Below, one piece after another: positions 1-11,895 of a stretch of DNA of 64,000 nt (the stretch's first letter is position 1; each line of letters starts with the position of its first letter). The stretch comes from Rhyacophila brunnea (Eukaryota > Arthropoda > Insecta > Trichoptera > Rhyacophilidae). The position numbers and the translations under genes are program-made. The DNA is taken from the NCBI GenBank assembly GCA_022495005.1, contig JAGYXB010000510.1:248001-312000 (forward strand). Reading direction: 5' to 3'. The notes under the pieces are model-generated. The model was not told where the DNA came from, did not search any database, and saw only the letters and a program-made list of their open reading frames with translations.

Positions 1-450
1 TTATTTTGAAATGTATTTTTCTTTACAGAATTACATTCAAGGCTAATTTTTCCGAGCCGTGTTTGCAAATATTACCCTGATATTATTATAATTAAGCTGC
101 CCCTTTTGACATTTCTCTCGTGCAGTGGCTAATAAAATTTAGCACAGTATTACGTGAAATCTAATATCAATACGATGTAACATTTTACAAGCGTTGGTGG
201 CATATTTAGTATTCTTGGGTTCGGTTCTGATAATAACATCAATAAAAACACAAGTTATTAAAGGACAGTATCATGGATTCATATGTTAACTGCGTGTTTG
301 GTTGATTATTGGATGTTACTTACGTCAAATATATGTACATACTACATCAAAAGATCGAGACAGAATGTCCAATTTAGCTATTTGACTTTTTACTGCGTAT
401 GTACTACAAATAGGCGTGCAGGCCATTAATGTTAATAACAGTAGTGTAGT
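1..450. other. AT-rich unannotated sequence
   Basis: No open frame of note, tandem repeat or recognisable element was seen. The sequence is ordinary AT-rich non-coding DNA that ends where the first copy of repeat family K begins. Confidence 0.5.
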
Positions 451-455
451 GCACA

Positions 456-660
456 GGGAACACAGAAATAATGGATAGTGAAATACCTAACGGGTGTGGA
501 GAAAGAGGCAACCGATCTCGAGTGTGGAAGAATATGGGATAAACTTAAACACGTGTTAAAAATATGCTTGTATTTCATTCTGCCAACTGCTCGAATTTTA
601 TGCACGGACGCTTATTCAATATTGGTGTATTTTAAGTTAGCAACACACACTATTGCACGT
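456..660 (+). repeat. Interspersed repeat family K, copy 1 (SINE-like)
   Basis: Shares in the same order with the copies near 4.07, 5.00 and 58.8 kb: an opening like GAACACAGAAATAATGG, a block TCTCGAGTGTGGAAGAATAT, then AAACTTAAACACGTGTTAAA and a closing TTCAATATTGGT. The clearest tRNA-like head is in the 58.8 kb copy, so a SINE origin is an inference. A 62-codon frame lies inside (478-666), but it follows the repeat and is not conserved in the other copies, so I do not call it a gene. Confidence 0.5.
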
Positions 661-669
661 CTATAATGT

Positions 670-2180
670 GTGGTTCGTTTTCGTAGGACACTCACACTTT
701 CAAAATCTTGCGTCAATATTTACTGTATTGGTTTATTATATCCTATCGGAATTCTATTTTTTATCTGTTCTGTGGTAGTGCAGTTTATTCATCATTTTAA
801 AATAAGCTACTTAGGATTTTGCGATACATTAAAGTTTTATGTTGAATAAGTATAAATAGTCGATATAGGTTTTAATTAAATAAATAAACTATAATAATTG
901 ACAATCACTGGTGTACTAAGTAAATACAAAAAAATATTACAGTAGGCTTTCCTGCAAAGTCTGTAAAATTGATTCGGCGCAGCGCTTTGGGGAGTCTGAG
1001 CTGTATTTTTATATTTTTTTCTACGCAAAAAAATCACAGTCAATGTCACTTTTCCGTTTACTTTTATCATTATTTTGGCAAACAAAAAGGAAAGTAATTC
1101 CAGCTATCTTCTCGCACCGTATTACTTTTCAATCTCCACTGTTATTATGAAGTAAATGTCATATTGAATAAATAACGTTTGTGATTTTATCTAGACCTTT
1201 TTTTAAATGGGTTTCCTGTCACTTGATCGGATACTTTACATTTTTTTTACGCCTGGGAAACATTGGATCGATAATTGTACATAGTTATCAACAGTATGTA
1301 ATCGATGTCACGAAAAACCATAAAGAGACGAATTCTATAAAAGTGGATTTTATATCATTAACCAGGGGACGTGTCCATCTTCGTATAAGAGCGGGCGACC
1401 CTTAAAAACCATATTTAAAGATCTTTTATCAATAACTCAATCGATTCTCAATTTACCAAGCATCTGATTGAAAACTCACATAACTTGGCAGCTGACCCAT
1501 CACAGGAATGCTACAATTGTAATAAATGACTCAAGTTAATTTACTAGATCATCTTGAACTTAAAGATTTATTATCTGGTTAGGTCAATTATGCCGGCCCT
1601 AAAACAATATAAATATCTTACCCACCTGACATCATTATCCCGGCCAGACCTACTATTAACAGGTAGTCATTCTGCATCCGTGTGCGTGTAAACACCTATA
1701 ACCTGTAAAATATTAAGACCTCATTTACGTGCATTGGTTTTTAACCGTCGATTATTGCCGCGCACACGGTGACACATTAAAAAGTAACGCACGAGAGGGG
1801 TAGTGTGACCATGGGTGACAACCACACCACGGAGCTAGCTTCAGCATCATAAAAGGCTAGTGCCTGGCATCCTTAATAATACATACACGTAATTGAGTTC
1901 GTTGGTAATTGTAACATCACGTTTATTAACGTTTAGTATGAAATTCACAATTACATATTACTTCTAGTCTAATTTGTTTGTGTATGCCTAGGGGCTAAGA
2001 AACCCATCTATTGAATAGACTAGTTAACTAAGTTATAAATATATGAGTATATTATTTTCTTTTTTTTAATACTATAACAGGTCTAGAGGCTCAATGACAG
2101 TTGTGTAGTTAAACAGTATTGTATTTAGTAACATAAGTGAAACAATCACAAACACCAATGCTTTGAGAAAATCACATAAA
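670..2180. other. Unannotated AT-rich sequence
   Basis: Scanned in both directions. The frames at 876-1085 (-) and 1181-1405 (+) have no recognisable motif and an AT-driven composition. No inverted repeats with target duplications were found. A somewhat GC-richer patch at about 1740-1870 has no sustained frame. Confidence 0.4.
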
Positions 2181-2187
2181 TATATTT

Positions 2188-2265
2188 TGCCTTCACCGGG
2201 AATCCAATCCGGAGCTCCCGGATGAGAGGCCAGCGCCTTGCGGTATCCACCACGAGATAGTAAGT
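2188..2265 (-). repeat. tRNA-like SINE head (degenerate)
   Basis: Read on the minus strand it contains GGCCTCTCATCCGGGAGCTC and then GGATTGGATTCCCGG, resembling a polymerase III box B. The segment at 58408-58475 (+) has the same GGCCTCTCAT and GGATTCC...GATTCCCGGTGA arrangement, so this is a dispersed tRNA-derived module and not a single tRNA gene. No acceptor stem closes. Confidence 0.45.
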
Positions 2266-2289
2266 GAGTATTGGTGTTTTATCCCGAAT

Positions 2290-3345
2290 AGTTGGTGGAA
2301 GGAAATCATTTATCTTCATATTCTTGACAACGATGTGACTGTCGAAATAGCTATCTACTAATAAACCGATTTTAAAAGACTTTGAAGATTGTTTATTTAT
2401 TTTCTGTTTTCTTTGTCTGAATAATATGTTAGGTTACTTACTTTCCATAATTCTGAATCTGAATATTGGTTTTTTATGTCAATAATATTATTCTAATTTT
2501 TATTTTACTAACACATTTTCCGTTTTTTTAAAACACCAAATGCCGGTTCTGGGTTTTTACTGAGGCCCCATAGTATATAAGTATCAATCTGTGAAATTTT
2601 TGTTTCCGTATTTCACGCGGATGGAATCGTGGGAGATTGCTAGTTGATAATAATTCAGCATTGAAATCAATTTACTCAACTTCGTTATAATATAGGTACA
2701 CTGGAATCCGCTGTACTACCAGCACGATATACATTAGTTATTGGTTATTTCCTTCTATTAATTATTATTGTCTAATTTTCACGATTTACATTTAACGCAT
2801 CAGTTCCCTACCTGATACGAATTGACGTTTTCGTGTAGAAATTCCTTTATTTTTGCAAGACACCACAATCATTTATCTTGTTTAAAAAAGAATAGCTGCC
2901 TAATGCCAATCTAATCGTTTCGTTTCTATGGCAACTTTATTTTTATTGGGACGGCTATCTATTAGGTTAGGAACCCAAACCAAATATATTGTAGAGGGAA
3001 TCGGATATACCAGCCGCCCATGTAGTTGTTTCAGTCGAAGCTTTATTCGACTGTAGACCCGAGAGGTAAACTAAGTTATTCGGAAAAAAAAACATTTATT
3101 TTCGGTCGGGGTAGAAAAGATGATTTTGTTATTGTATTTGTCTTACATTCATTTATTTAGACGTATTGGTACGTAACTTGTTGCGAGTGCTTTCCAAACT
3201 TAGGACGCGCGCACACTATAACCAATTGTTTGTGCGACAGGACGCAGGCCATGTGTCTTTGCACGAATAATTTAGATACGAAAAATCGACGTTACTCCGG
3301 CAAGAAAAATGTATGACGTACTACACTGTAACTCGTAGCGTATAT
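2290..3345. other. Unannotated AT-rich sequence
   Basis: No sustained frames, no strong tandem repeat and no repeat shared with the rest of the window were recognised. The short run of A around 3086 and the GC-richer stretch 3190-3260 show no coding signal. Confidence 0.4.
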
Positions 3346-3349
3346 CTTA

Positions 3350-3720
3350 CCAGCGTATATGTGTCGCTAGATTTCAAAATCAGCCAAGTCCATAATAGAT
3401 GAATAGGAGAAAACAGCTTTTTGTTTTCTCAAATATACAGTCACAAAGGTGAATTTTTATATTATTTCAAGTATAGAATATTTAAAATTAATAAATTCCA
3501 CATTTTGATAATGCAGACATGTTAGAAAGCAGTAGTTCTTCAGCAATTCACAAAAAAGTAAAAAATACCTAAAGGTGCGCTGATTTTGAAATGTAGCGAC
3601 ACATATATATTCTATACACAATACTGCTATTGGCCGCTATCAGCAGCTATCGAGGGTAGTTTTGTATCGAAGTATTAGCACTTATTGTAACAATTACAAT
3701 AAGTTAGTTGTATTTTTTTC
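3350..3720. repeat. Foldback element next to a family E half-element
   Basis: An inverted repeat joins 3352-3388 (GTATATGTGTCGCTAGATTT then CAAAATCAGC) to 3578-3611, where GCTGATTTTGAAATGTAGCG and ACACATATAT read back. Directly after it, 3610-3710 matches one arm of the foldback at 45882-46193: TATTCTATACACAATACTGC, then the CAGCTATCGAGGGTAGTT block, then GCACTTATTGTAACAATTAC. The second E arm is absent here, so this is a half-element or a truncated copy abutting another foldback. No target duplication could be fixed. Confidence 0.5.
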
Positions 3721-4073
3721 TTCTTCGTAATAAACCAAAAGTCTACTAATAATAATTTAAACATATTTGTATTATAAAAAAGCTTCAAATTACGTAAATT
3801 GATAATTCCGTATACCACGGGAGCGTAAAATTAAATGATAAATTTGGGGGCGTTCCTCATTTTAAAACGGAAGTGCGATTAGCTGCATTGGAGGGGATTG
3901 TTAGTTCATAATTTTAACAAGTGGACAAGAACTTCTTGTTCGACAATAATCAGCAATGCGTTGTTAAGTAGAAACTAGTATGGCGTGTTGCCGGTATTCA
4001 TAAAAAAAGATGTAAATTTTTTTCTTCTGAGTTGTTGTTTATATTGTGGCGGATGATTTTTCTTTGGCGAGCC

Positions 4074-4290
4074 CAGGAACACAAAAATAATAGGAAGTGG
4101 GCTACCTTCTGGGTGACGTTGTAACAAGTTTTAAATCTTGAATGTGGATATACATAATACACTTAGTTAAATACGTGTTTTATGTTATTTTCAATAGTTA
4201 TGTCTGTATCATAATATGCTTTAAAGTTTGTCACGTTAACGAAGCGCGCGTTAAATGTTGGTTATATTTAATGACAATCAGGGCGCTTTG
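4074..4290 (+). repeat. Interspersed repeat family K, copy 2
   Basis: Begins with GAACACAAAAATAATAGGAA and a GGGTGACGTTGTAACAAG block, continues through TTAAATACGTGTTTTATG and ends in a GTTGGTTATATTTAATGACA tail. It aligns collinearly with copy 3 only about 700 bases downstream. Head and tail order match family K throughout, and no coding capacity is seen. Confidence 0.55.
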
Positions 4291-4294
4291 TGTT

Positions 4295-4990
4295 CCTTGT
4301 TTTATGGGCTGAATTGTATAAGGCAATAGAGTAGACCCGGCTTTAAAGTCAATGGTGACTGATTTTCTCATATTTTTTCTTAGAAATTCTTTGATGAATC
4401 TAATCTTTTACTTCAGTTGCATTTTTCCTTGGCGACAAACGAGGCGACAAATTTTAAAGATTTCAGGAAATATAGTATCTTTTTTCTACCAAACATATTA
4501 TTTTATTATCCCTTGTGTCATATTTTTGTCGACGACTGTTGGCAACACCGATTGTGGGTTAGTTTCTTCCTTTATAGCGCCATCTATTTCATAGTCTCGT
4601 GGGCGGCTATCGATTGTCGGGGATGTGTACGTACACCTTCCATATGACAATATCGATAGCGTTATTTGTTAGCAAATCGATTTATTGCCGATCTGATATT
4701 AGTAACGTTCCACTTCTGTGGGGTTTTATTACCTCTCGACTGGTTTTATCGTCTTGGCTATTCCACCGGAAGGAAGTAAAGAAAACAATCATTCGTCCAT
4801 TAGGCTTAGTCGCTTAGATCTATTAAACGGAAAAATTGTCTGAAACAAAACAGATATGGTTTGTATTTTAAATTATTGTTAATGCTCATCGGCTTATTTA
4901 TAAATTGGTATGGTATGTACACAAAATCACAATATAAATAAAATTAACTTCTACAGGTAGGTTAATATTTTGGTTGTCATACCATTGTCA
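4295..4990. other. Unannotated stretch between two family K copies
   Basis: Three overlapping frames of 72-80 codons occur on the plus strand (4352-4817). They overlap one another, are rich in F, I, L and S and carry no motif, so they are treated as chance. No repeat homology to the rest of the window was noticed. Confidence 0.4.
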
Positions 4991-4994
4991 AGAT

Positions 4995-5190
4995 CAGAAA
5001 CACAAAAATAATGGAAAATGCGTAACCTTTTGCGTGTAGTTGTAAGAAGATAATAATATAATTTTCGAGTGTGCAGAAATATAAAATAAGCTTAAATACG
5101 TATTAAAGAATGTCTTATTTTCAATAGTTACATATGTGTCTTTGCATTGAACCCGCATTCAATATTGGTAATATTTAAAAACATTCCGGC
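4995..5190 (+). repeat. Interspersed repeat family K, copy 3
   Basis: Collinear with copy 2: AAACACAAAAATAATGGAAA, a TTTTCGAGTGTGCAGAAATA block, AAGCTTAAATACGTATTAAA, TTATTTTCAATAGTTACATA and the closing CATTCAATATTGGTAATATT. The two copies are direct repeats about 920 bases apart. Confidence 0.55.
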
Positions 5191-5199
5191 GGGGCTTGT

Positions 5200-6180
5200 A
5201 TGTCTTCTGCGACTGGCTTGCATATGTATATCTTAATTATCTGTTGTCTTTGCAGAACCATACCTGTAAGCCAAAGTAGAAAAAATAAACAATTTATAAC
5301 AATACATAACTTTTTTCTCACTTCCACGTAGGTGTTTTCATAATAATACTATACATTTTTCCCATTCAAACTAGATTTCCCAGTTTGGTAATGTAAGTTA
5401 GACGTTTATCTAACGGTTTTGCGTTATGATAGGCACTAAAATTAATATCAACCAAGCGAACCAATTCACGTAAAAAATTTAAAATCTGCGCATACTGGAG
5501 TCTATATGCATACTTCCGATGTAGCAAATACTAAGTTAAATTATGTAAATATTTGGCTATAAATTCTATGCTGGTTCCACAGTGGATGTTTTGGTGCGAA
5601 AACTGCTCGAGTTTTGTAATGTAACGATCTGCAAAAAAATCCGTTCCGTAAAAGGCCGAAGGTTACTTTGAATGGCATTTCCCAGCGCATACATTTGCAT
5701 GCATTATCTCGGATTATGGCAGATGTCGCGAGCCATTATGCACTCGGTGATATTCTACCATTTTCCGCAAATGTATACGGTATAATACCTTCATCATTTT
5801 TATTTGTTCTACCTCTTGCGATTTTATAAACTAGGTATGGATACATATACTTTAAATTAATATTGCTGTCAAATAAAGAATACAGTTGGTTTTATATTTT
5901 ATATGGGTGCGTTTGATTTTATATTTATTAAACACAATCACTACTAAAGTTTTAATTACCACATTTAAATAACACGTTAATTATATCGAATTGCCAACTG
6001 CTCCAAACTGCGCCAGTCGCGGTGTTAGCACTAAATAAGTAGAAGCGAAGTAATTAATAAAATGCTCTGATTGACTTTGAAATTATGTCCTGACAGATTG
6101 ATAGTATTCTGGGTAGTATTGACTTGTGTGTCCCTGATAACTATCTTAGAAATCGGGAGCATCAGTTGTTTCTTCTCCCA
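5200..6180. other. Unannotated AT-rich sequence
   Basis: No recognisable element. A GC-richer pocket at about 5640-5780 has no long frame. A minus-strand frame at 6031-6270 overlaps the start of the LINE 3' fragment and is antisense to it. Confidence 0.4.
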
Positions 6181-6184
6181 AGGT

Positions 6185-6510
6185 GCAGAAATAACCCGCC
6201 ATTGGTAATGCCAATTAGGAGCATAATAACTCTGTTCAACCAAATCACTTCGTATATTAACATATTCCAAATGCGTGAGGATGAGTATAGGTGGGCATTG
6301 TTTTATAAATTCTTAAAATAGGGCCTGCTTAGCTCATTCAGTGTACTTCTTTGTATCTAATTAATATTTTTTTGTATTTGTACTTTTTTACTGTCCAATA
6401 ACTTAATACTATCTATTTATTTTTATGTAATACTATTTTAATAATATTTATTTGTTTCTAAAAATGTGACGTGGACGTATTAAATGAATAATTTGTAATG
6501 TTCACTACAT
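6185..6510 (+). mobile_element. LINE 3'-end fragment, family H, copy 1
   Basis: The plus-strand reading ends in a peptide like WALFYKFLK followed by a stop near 6320. The minus-strand copy near 63.5 kb gives a collinear reading with TLFDKFLK in the same place, and the 23.5 kb copy gives WTLFYRFL just beyond a recognisable reverse transcriptase C-terminus. After the stop comes a T-rich segment and a block (about 6465-6505) resembling the GACGTCC...AATAATTTGTTATG block of the other copies. I infer a 5'-truncated non-LTR retrotransposon 3' end. The peptide similarity could mark translated or untranslated terminal sequence. Confidence 0.5.
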
Positions 6511-6514
6511 TTAA

Positions 6515-7155
6515 AAATTGAATTTGAATACAAATTTATGGATATAAAAGTCGATATCTCTTGTTGTATTAATTTCTTTACTAAGATGTCGTATTCAGTT
6601 GAAAGCTTTCGCGAATGTGAATTATAATAAATAATAAATTAATATTAAATAAATAATAATATAAGTGGAAGTGTCAGATAATCAACGAAAGTAGTATTTA
6701 CGTGCGAATTACATGCGTTTTTCAAAATTTAGTAGTGTTATTAAGAGTCTTGATTATATTGCTTCGGTTTTATTTATGCATTATTCTTTAATAATGGCTA
6801 TGTAGGTTAGTAATATTATATTATGCAAGATTTAGAATGCTAAGTATACGATGTTGGAATTCACTGCATATTTCACACATGACGATTTGTAATTTCCTTG
6901 AATCCCGCTAGAAATATTGGGAATAATTTCCCTATGATTTAGATGTATTTACGGAAAGGTTTGGCTCGTGGAATGTTTATTATTACATTTATTACCAGAT
7001 GGGAGTTCTTTACTTCAGATGCTTACCATTCACGGTGCCATACTTCATCCAGAATCATCGTTTCTTTGAACCAGCTCCCCATACCACCCAGAACGATTTT
7101 ATAGATTTTTGTCGGCATTTGGGCGAAGAGGTCGTATCCAGTACACATAATATAT
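6515..7155. other. Unannotated AT-rich sequence
   Basis: AT-rich, with short TAATAATAAATAA runs near 6625-6660. The first part of a 164-codon plus-strand frame starts at 6999, but the recognisable homology of that frame is antisense and begins only near 7158. Confidence 0.4.
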
Positions 7156-7157
7156 TA

Positions 7158-7476
7158 TTTTTCTTACCGTCCCATCCCCTAACGTATGTCACCATGAGGG
7201 CGATCTTCGCGCTTATCATTTCCTACCCGAAACCTTGCGATGTAGCTGCAATCGAATCACGGAGGTTTTTGTCACAAAATACGTTAACCATTGATCTTTT
7301 CTTGGATAGCATGTTGGGAAATGTTGTAATTTTTCTCTCTCATAATGTGGCCCAGGTACTGTGGTTTTCTGATTTTGATACTACGTCGATTGAGAACATT
7401 AATATTTGTGACCTGGTCAGTTCAAGGAATTTTGAAGATGCATCTATACAGCCACACGTTGAAAGCCTGAACAACA
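7158..7476 (-). mobile_element. RTE-like LINE reverse transcriptase C-terminal fragment, copy 1
   Basis: On the minus strand this aligns collinearly with the better preserved fragment at 53944-54290. Shared landmarks on the plus strand are CCCATCCCCTAACG, the ACCATGAGGGCGATCTTCGC block, CTCTCATAATGTGGCCCAGG, TTTTGATACTACGT and GGAATTTTGAAGATGCATCT. That segment encodes the terminal part of an RTE-type polyprotein downstream of the reverse transcriptase domain. The 164-codon plus-strand frame at 6999-7493 is antisense to this relic and not a gene. The copy is decayed and truncated at both ends. Confidence 0.7.
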
Positions 7477-7479
7477 AAT

Positions 7480-8215
7480 ATGTATTATACTGAATTTGTC
7501 AAATTGTTGTATCCACTTTCACTGAACTTAGTCTGACAGAAAATAAAAAGACATCCGACGACAACAAATCATTATTCTTGTTGATGAGTACAATTTTTCT
7601 TACTTAGGATTACTTTAAACCATAAAGAAGGCATTAATACAAGTGTCGTTTGCATTCCTTGGAGCCTTATTTCATGACTTCTAATTATTATTTATCATCC
7701 CCCGGTTTGTATTTGTAATTGTTAAGGATAAAAGGGTAATTTACCTTAAAATAACGCCATTTTTATGTGAGACAGGCGACTTAAGTTTTTACCGTTTGCT
7801 TTAAGTGCGCACAAATTCTTAATGGCGGCTTTAATATCATTTTAGCGTACGTTTTGAAATAGTAGTAATTTTTAACCAAAGTCAAAAAAGCAGTGATTTG
7901 CAAACTTTAATTTGAATTTTTTATGGCATCCTAAAAACTTAAGGTGGGCCTGTTATTAATCACAAAGATTCAGTGCAAGGGATGAATACCTAGTTGGTCT
8001 GTTATATTGAAATTGTGTTATCGCTTGAATAAAACAGCCACAAAATCACGAGAATCTACATTATTTCGCATTGTATTAATATTGCTTGATTTAAAAAAAA
8101 ATATCCATTGGCATTCTGGGAGTTATTCTTGATATCGATTCCAACTCGTTTTTAGTATATTTTATGTATATACATAAATTAGTTTATTTGGAATTACCTT
8201 AGAAACATCTTGACA
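7480..8215. other. Unannotated AT-rich sequence
   Basis: No motif or repeat match was recognised. The region is AT-rich with no useful frame. Confidence 0.4.
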
Positions 8216-8445
8216 AATTACAAATGTCGGACATGACTCCCATATGTAACCATCTGTATCCATTCGGTGGGACGAAGGCGGATAAATTGATAAAACACAT
8301 TGACGGGAATCCGATGAATACAGGTTCGAGTCCTGTCTGGCATATTTTTTGTCAAGATCTTTTTCTAATAGGTATGATTCTGAGGAATTTACAAATTATG
8401 TATATTCAATAAAGAATGTGATATTCTCAATTCTTGTGAATATTT
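8216..8445 (+). repeat. SINE-like family S, copy 1
   Basis: A tRNA-like segment ends in CAGGTTCGAGTCCTGTCTGG, a good polymerase III box B, near 8321-8341. It is followed by CATATTTTTTGTCAAGATC and a 3' region ACAAATTATGTATATTCAAT, AAAGAATGTGATATTCTCAA, TTCTTGTGAATATT. The 3' region recurs behind box-B-like sequences near 16.6 and 59.7 kb, and its start near 47.9 kb, which is the layout of a tRNA-headed SINE with a shared tail. The 62-codon frame across it is incidental. Confidence 0.6.
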
Positions 8446-8449
8446 TATG

Positions 8450-9470
8450 TTTAATGTATTCATTGAAATATAGATACTTATTTCGACATTTTTATATTGT
8501 ATAAATGTCGCGATATCATTTAAATATTTATTTATTTTTATTATTATTATTAACCTACATATATTGTATTATGAAGTTTATATTTTTAAGTCTGTATTAA
8601 CAATTAAAAAATAGCCTGGCAAATAAATTTTAGAACGTAAAAATCTGAACCATGCTACAAATGAATTTGCAATGCAAAATTACTTGCAATTTATTTAAAC
8701 ATGAGTATTTGTAACCCCACGCAGATTTTATCTACATATTATCATTTTGGAAAATACACATTGTTTTTCAATTTGTGTTTGGAGTTAGAGTATGGACATA
8801 ATAGATTGAGCAAATAGCTAACATTCATTTCTCGGTAAAACAAAAATACAAACCTCCACTCTGTAGAGAGAGGCCCATATGATCTTCATAGGATTGGGCA
8901 TGGTCCAAAAAAATTGTAAAATGTTTTTAGGTTTACTTTTATATTAGGCACTGTCTCTATAGAAGAATGTTTCCTTCGACGTATTTTCCCAAAGCTCTAT
9001 TTCGACTTTAACCCAACACCAATGAAGTATCGAAGTGTATGCTGAATATACTCGACTATTTATATGTGGCAGCTGGGTTTTATCTTATTTTGGTTTTTAT
9101 GATAGGTAAGATAGAATATGGTATGTACGAGAAGGTCGTTTGACTTTTTTCACAGCCTACAAAAATAGTGTCTCGCAAGTAATTCGGAATCGTTCGGCAG
9201 TGTAAATTGTCGCATATATTCACACCAAATTACGAAATGGTGTCTATACTATAGTTAATTTTTGTATTATTTATTAAAAATATAAGATTATAAAAATACC
9301 GACAAATATTTCTGTATAGTCTTTAATAGGTCAAGATCTCCGATAGCATATAATTATAAAATATCAAAAAACTCTGAGACGAAAGATTTTGGCATAAATT
9401 TTGACTTTTTATTATCTTTTATTTTGCACGTAAACAGCAAATAAACTTATAGAATTAACGAATGATTTTG
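8450..9470. other. Unannotated AT-rich sequence
   Basis: No recognisable element. No frame over about 50 codons and no repeat match to other parts of the window. Confidence 0.4.
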
Positions 9471-9473
9471 TAA

Positions 9474-9642
9474 CAGAGGTTGGCCACCATCAGGGCGATC
9501 TTTGATACGCAGAACAGTAATTCTTCTTGGTCATTTCCCACTCGATGGAGAACGACAACATTATTTTATCATCCGGTCAGTCCAAGGATTTTTGATGATG
9601 TGTCTTTACAGCCACATCTAGAAAACCTCAATTCTCCGTAAT
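9474..9642 (-). mobile_element. RTE-like LINE C-terminal fragment, copy 2 (badly decayed)
   Basis: Keeps the two ends of the segment seen at 53944-54290. CAGAGGTTGGCCACCATCAG with GGGCGATCTTTGATACGCAG lies at the left, and CATCCGGTCAGTCCAAGGAT then GATGTGTCTTTACAGCCACA at the right. About half of the middle is missing. It is antisense to the plus strand, like the other three copies. Confidence 0.6.
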
Positions 9643-9644
9643 AT

Positions 9645-10850
9645 ATCTTTGTGTAGTGTCCATACTCCATAGAAAAGGATCGAGGGAACATAACAACGAA
9701 CCATGCGTAGTCTCAGAATCTACACAGGTTAAGATCTCGATTGCAAAGGAGGCCACTCGTTTTGAGAAAAGCATTCGTTGCGATCGCAATTCTAGTTTTT
9801 ATTTCCTGAAACTAGTCCTATTTATAATTGACCCATATGCTAAATCGGTTTGCTGTTAATAATAGAATAAAAGTTTAGTTTGACACTCCATTTTAATTGT
9901 ACCTAAGTATGGATTCTATTTTTAAATATAGAAAAGATATAAATGTGTATAAAACACGCGTTATCTGTTTGTAAAAACGTGGAAGTCCGGTTCAGGTATC
10001 GCAATATATTCATATACCTCATTGATGTTTCGGAAATGGGCGTTATTTCGTTGGAATACGCAGCAGGGCGACCAGACGTCTCTCTAAAGCCCGACACATT
10101 TCGTTATCTGAACATGTCTGCGGGATTTCGGTTTCCGTTCTGGGATTAAATAAGGTGTGCTCTCGGGGTAGAGTGAAACTTACTAACGTGGCCGTAATGT
10201 GGCCACATTTATAAGCCTAAGTACTTGTACGCTTAATGCCATTATTGTTGTACTTAGGGAGGGAAAAATACTCTAAACAAGGGATGCATCCATTTACAAA
10301 TATGTTTTAAATACTGATATATTTATGTAAAAAAAAATTTCAGCGTAATATCTCCCGAAAGAAAGAAACGTGATACTAAAATTCGTCATGCAATACCGTA
10401 AAGTATCCGAGACAAATAATTCACGAGGAGGTATTCGATTTGATTCGAATGCAGTAACAACATGAAGACAAATTTTAAATATAGAACACTCGAGACGAAT
10501 AAAATTCATTTCCTATTAAATCAATAGATTAATTATTAATTATGTAACAAGAGGCCTTCTTTATATTTTTACAAATTCGTATTTTAACACATTTCAATTG
10601 GTCAATTTGCACCTGAACGGCTGTGAGTAAATTATGTTATGTTTTATACGCTCCTGTTAACATCAAAACTCGCCGTAAGTAAACACATCTTATTGTAAAT
10701 ACATACCTAACTTGGATAAGCTCCAGTAACATATATATTAGATGTATTGCAACAACCTACTTAGTGACCAACCCAAGTACAAATTTTTCAGATATTGTCA
10801 AATAACTACGTTATAATATGTAGTGTTGCCACATTCCGCCAACAATAGTT
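9645..10850. other. Unannotated sequence with unrecognised short frames
   Basis: Frames of 64-71 codons occur at 9656-9859 (+), 9903-10097 (-), 9943-10149 (+) and 10294-10509 (-). Those at 9903-10149 overlap on opposite strands, and the plus reading has a fairly balanced composition (for example EYAAGRPDVSLKPDTFRYL). I do not recognise it and see no splice context that would make it an exon. No repeats were identified. Confidence 0.35.
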
Positions 10851-10854
10851 TCCA

Positions 10855-11263
10855 TTTTACAACGTTTTTATTAGCTCGTATTCTTATTTGTCCGGTACAA
10901 ATCTTGCAATCGATTTTTAACTAACTTCCCGACCAGCTAGACATTTGAAACTTTTATAATATATCAGAACACGATGCCAATGCATTCTTTTATTACTTTT
11001 AGCCATCTTTAAGTAGAATTGAATTCATTTTCAGTTAATTCTGTTTTGTATGAAAAGTTATTTCGTAAGGAATCCGTAATCCAATCCACTATTATTGGTT
11101 GCTAAGTGGGTGGTCCTAGCAACAAAATTTTATATATATACGTTTGTTTGTTTTTTATTTACTTCATATCCAGTACAAGTTTGAACATATTGAGCATAAT
11201 AATTCAACAGAAAATTTAAAAACGTTGTATATAAAAAGTTCTTTTTATCTTGTAATTATTTTA
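10855..11263 (-). repeat. Interspersed repeat family A, copy 1
   Basis: Reverse-oriented relative to the copies at 19.9, 22.1 and 46.5 kb. Landmarks shared by all four, given here on the plus strand: ACAACGTTTTTATTAGCTCG, CGATTTTTAACTAACTTCCC, CTAGACATTTGAAACTTTTA, TTGGTTGCTAAGTGGGTGGT with CCTAGCAAC, and GTATATAAAAAGTTCTTTTT at the far end. There is no long frame, no clear terminal inverted repeat and no tRNA head, so the class is open. Confidence 0.7.
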
Positions 11264-11264
11264 T

Positions 11265-11605
11265 AATTTAAATCGAAGTAATATCATTACTTTATTGATT
11301 TATAAATGGAATTAATAGTTTAAATATATGAAAATGCAGCAGTACTGAGGCTATTGCTTAAATTAGTATAGTCGAAATTTAATAATTCATTTGTTGTAAA
11401 CTAAATAATCGCCTACGTCAGTCAAAAACAGTCAGTTTTAAAATAATTGAACCATTCAATCACATAATTAATTATTAAATACAAATATGTTGCTAAGATA
11501 TATACCGATAATCAAAAATGTGTATACTTAGATTAACAATCACAAAATATCGGAATTAACAGTACCGTCAAATGGGGTCGACCACACATTATAGTGCAAT
11601 GGATA
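11265..11605. other. Unannotated AT-rich sequence
   Basis: Nothing recognised between family A and the foldback of family M. Confidence 0.4.
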
Positions 11606-11606
11606 T

Positions 11607-11873
11607 TTAGTACATACTAATTCCACTTTAATATTATTCTGGACCAGTTTCGTCCAGTTCAGAGGGACACTAGTCAACTAGTAAAGAATATAAAATCATA
11701 CAGAAATTTATATTAACTAATTAAAAAAAGACACAATGTTTATTGAAATTATGAAAATTATAATTAAATAAACTTCAAAGACATCCACTGTTCAAAATAA
11801 ATTTATATCTTCTCGGAAAAACATTATTGTAATCGGTCCAGAATAATATTAAAAGTAGAGTTAGTATGTACCC
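11607..11873. mobile_element. Foldback MITE family M, copy 1 (diverged)
   Basis: The outer arms are inverted: 11607-11670 carries TAGTACATACTAATTCCACT, AATATTATTCTGGACCAGTT and TCGTCCAGTTCAGAGGGA, while 11833-11873 carries ATCGGTCCAGAATAATATTA and AGTTAGTATGTACCCA. The GGACC(G/A)GTTTCGTCC core and the following CAGAGGGA link it to the near-perfect palindromes at 37.4 and 38.3 kb. The centre is unrelated and AT-rich. No coding capacity and no target duplication identified. Confidence 0.5.
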
Positions 11874-11895
11874 AATATTGTGTTTTATTTCATTA

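Noticed and set aside
6999..7493. Longest plus-strand frame (164 codons) as a gene
   Set aside because: Most of it is antisense to an RTE-like LINE fragment with three other copies in the window.
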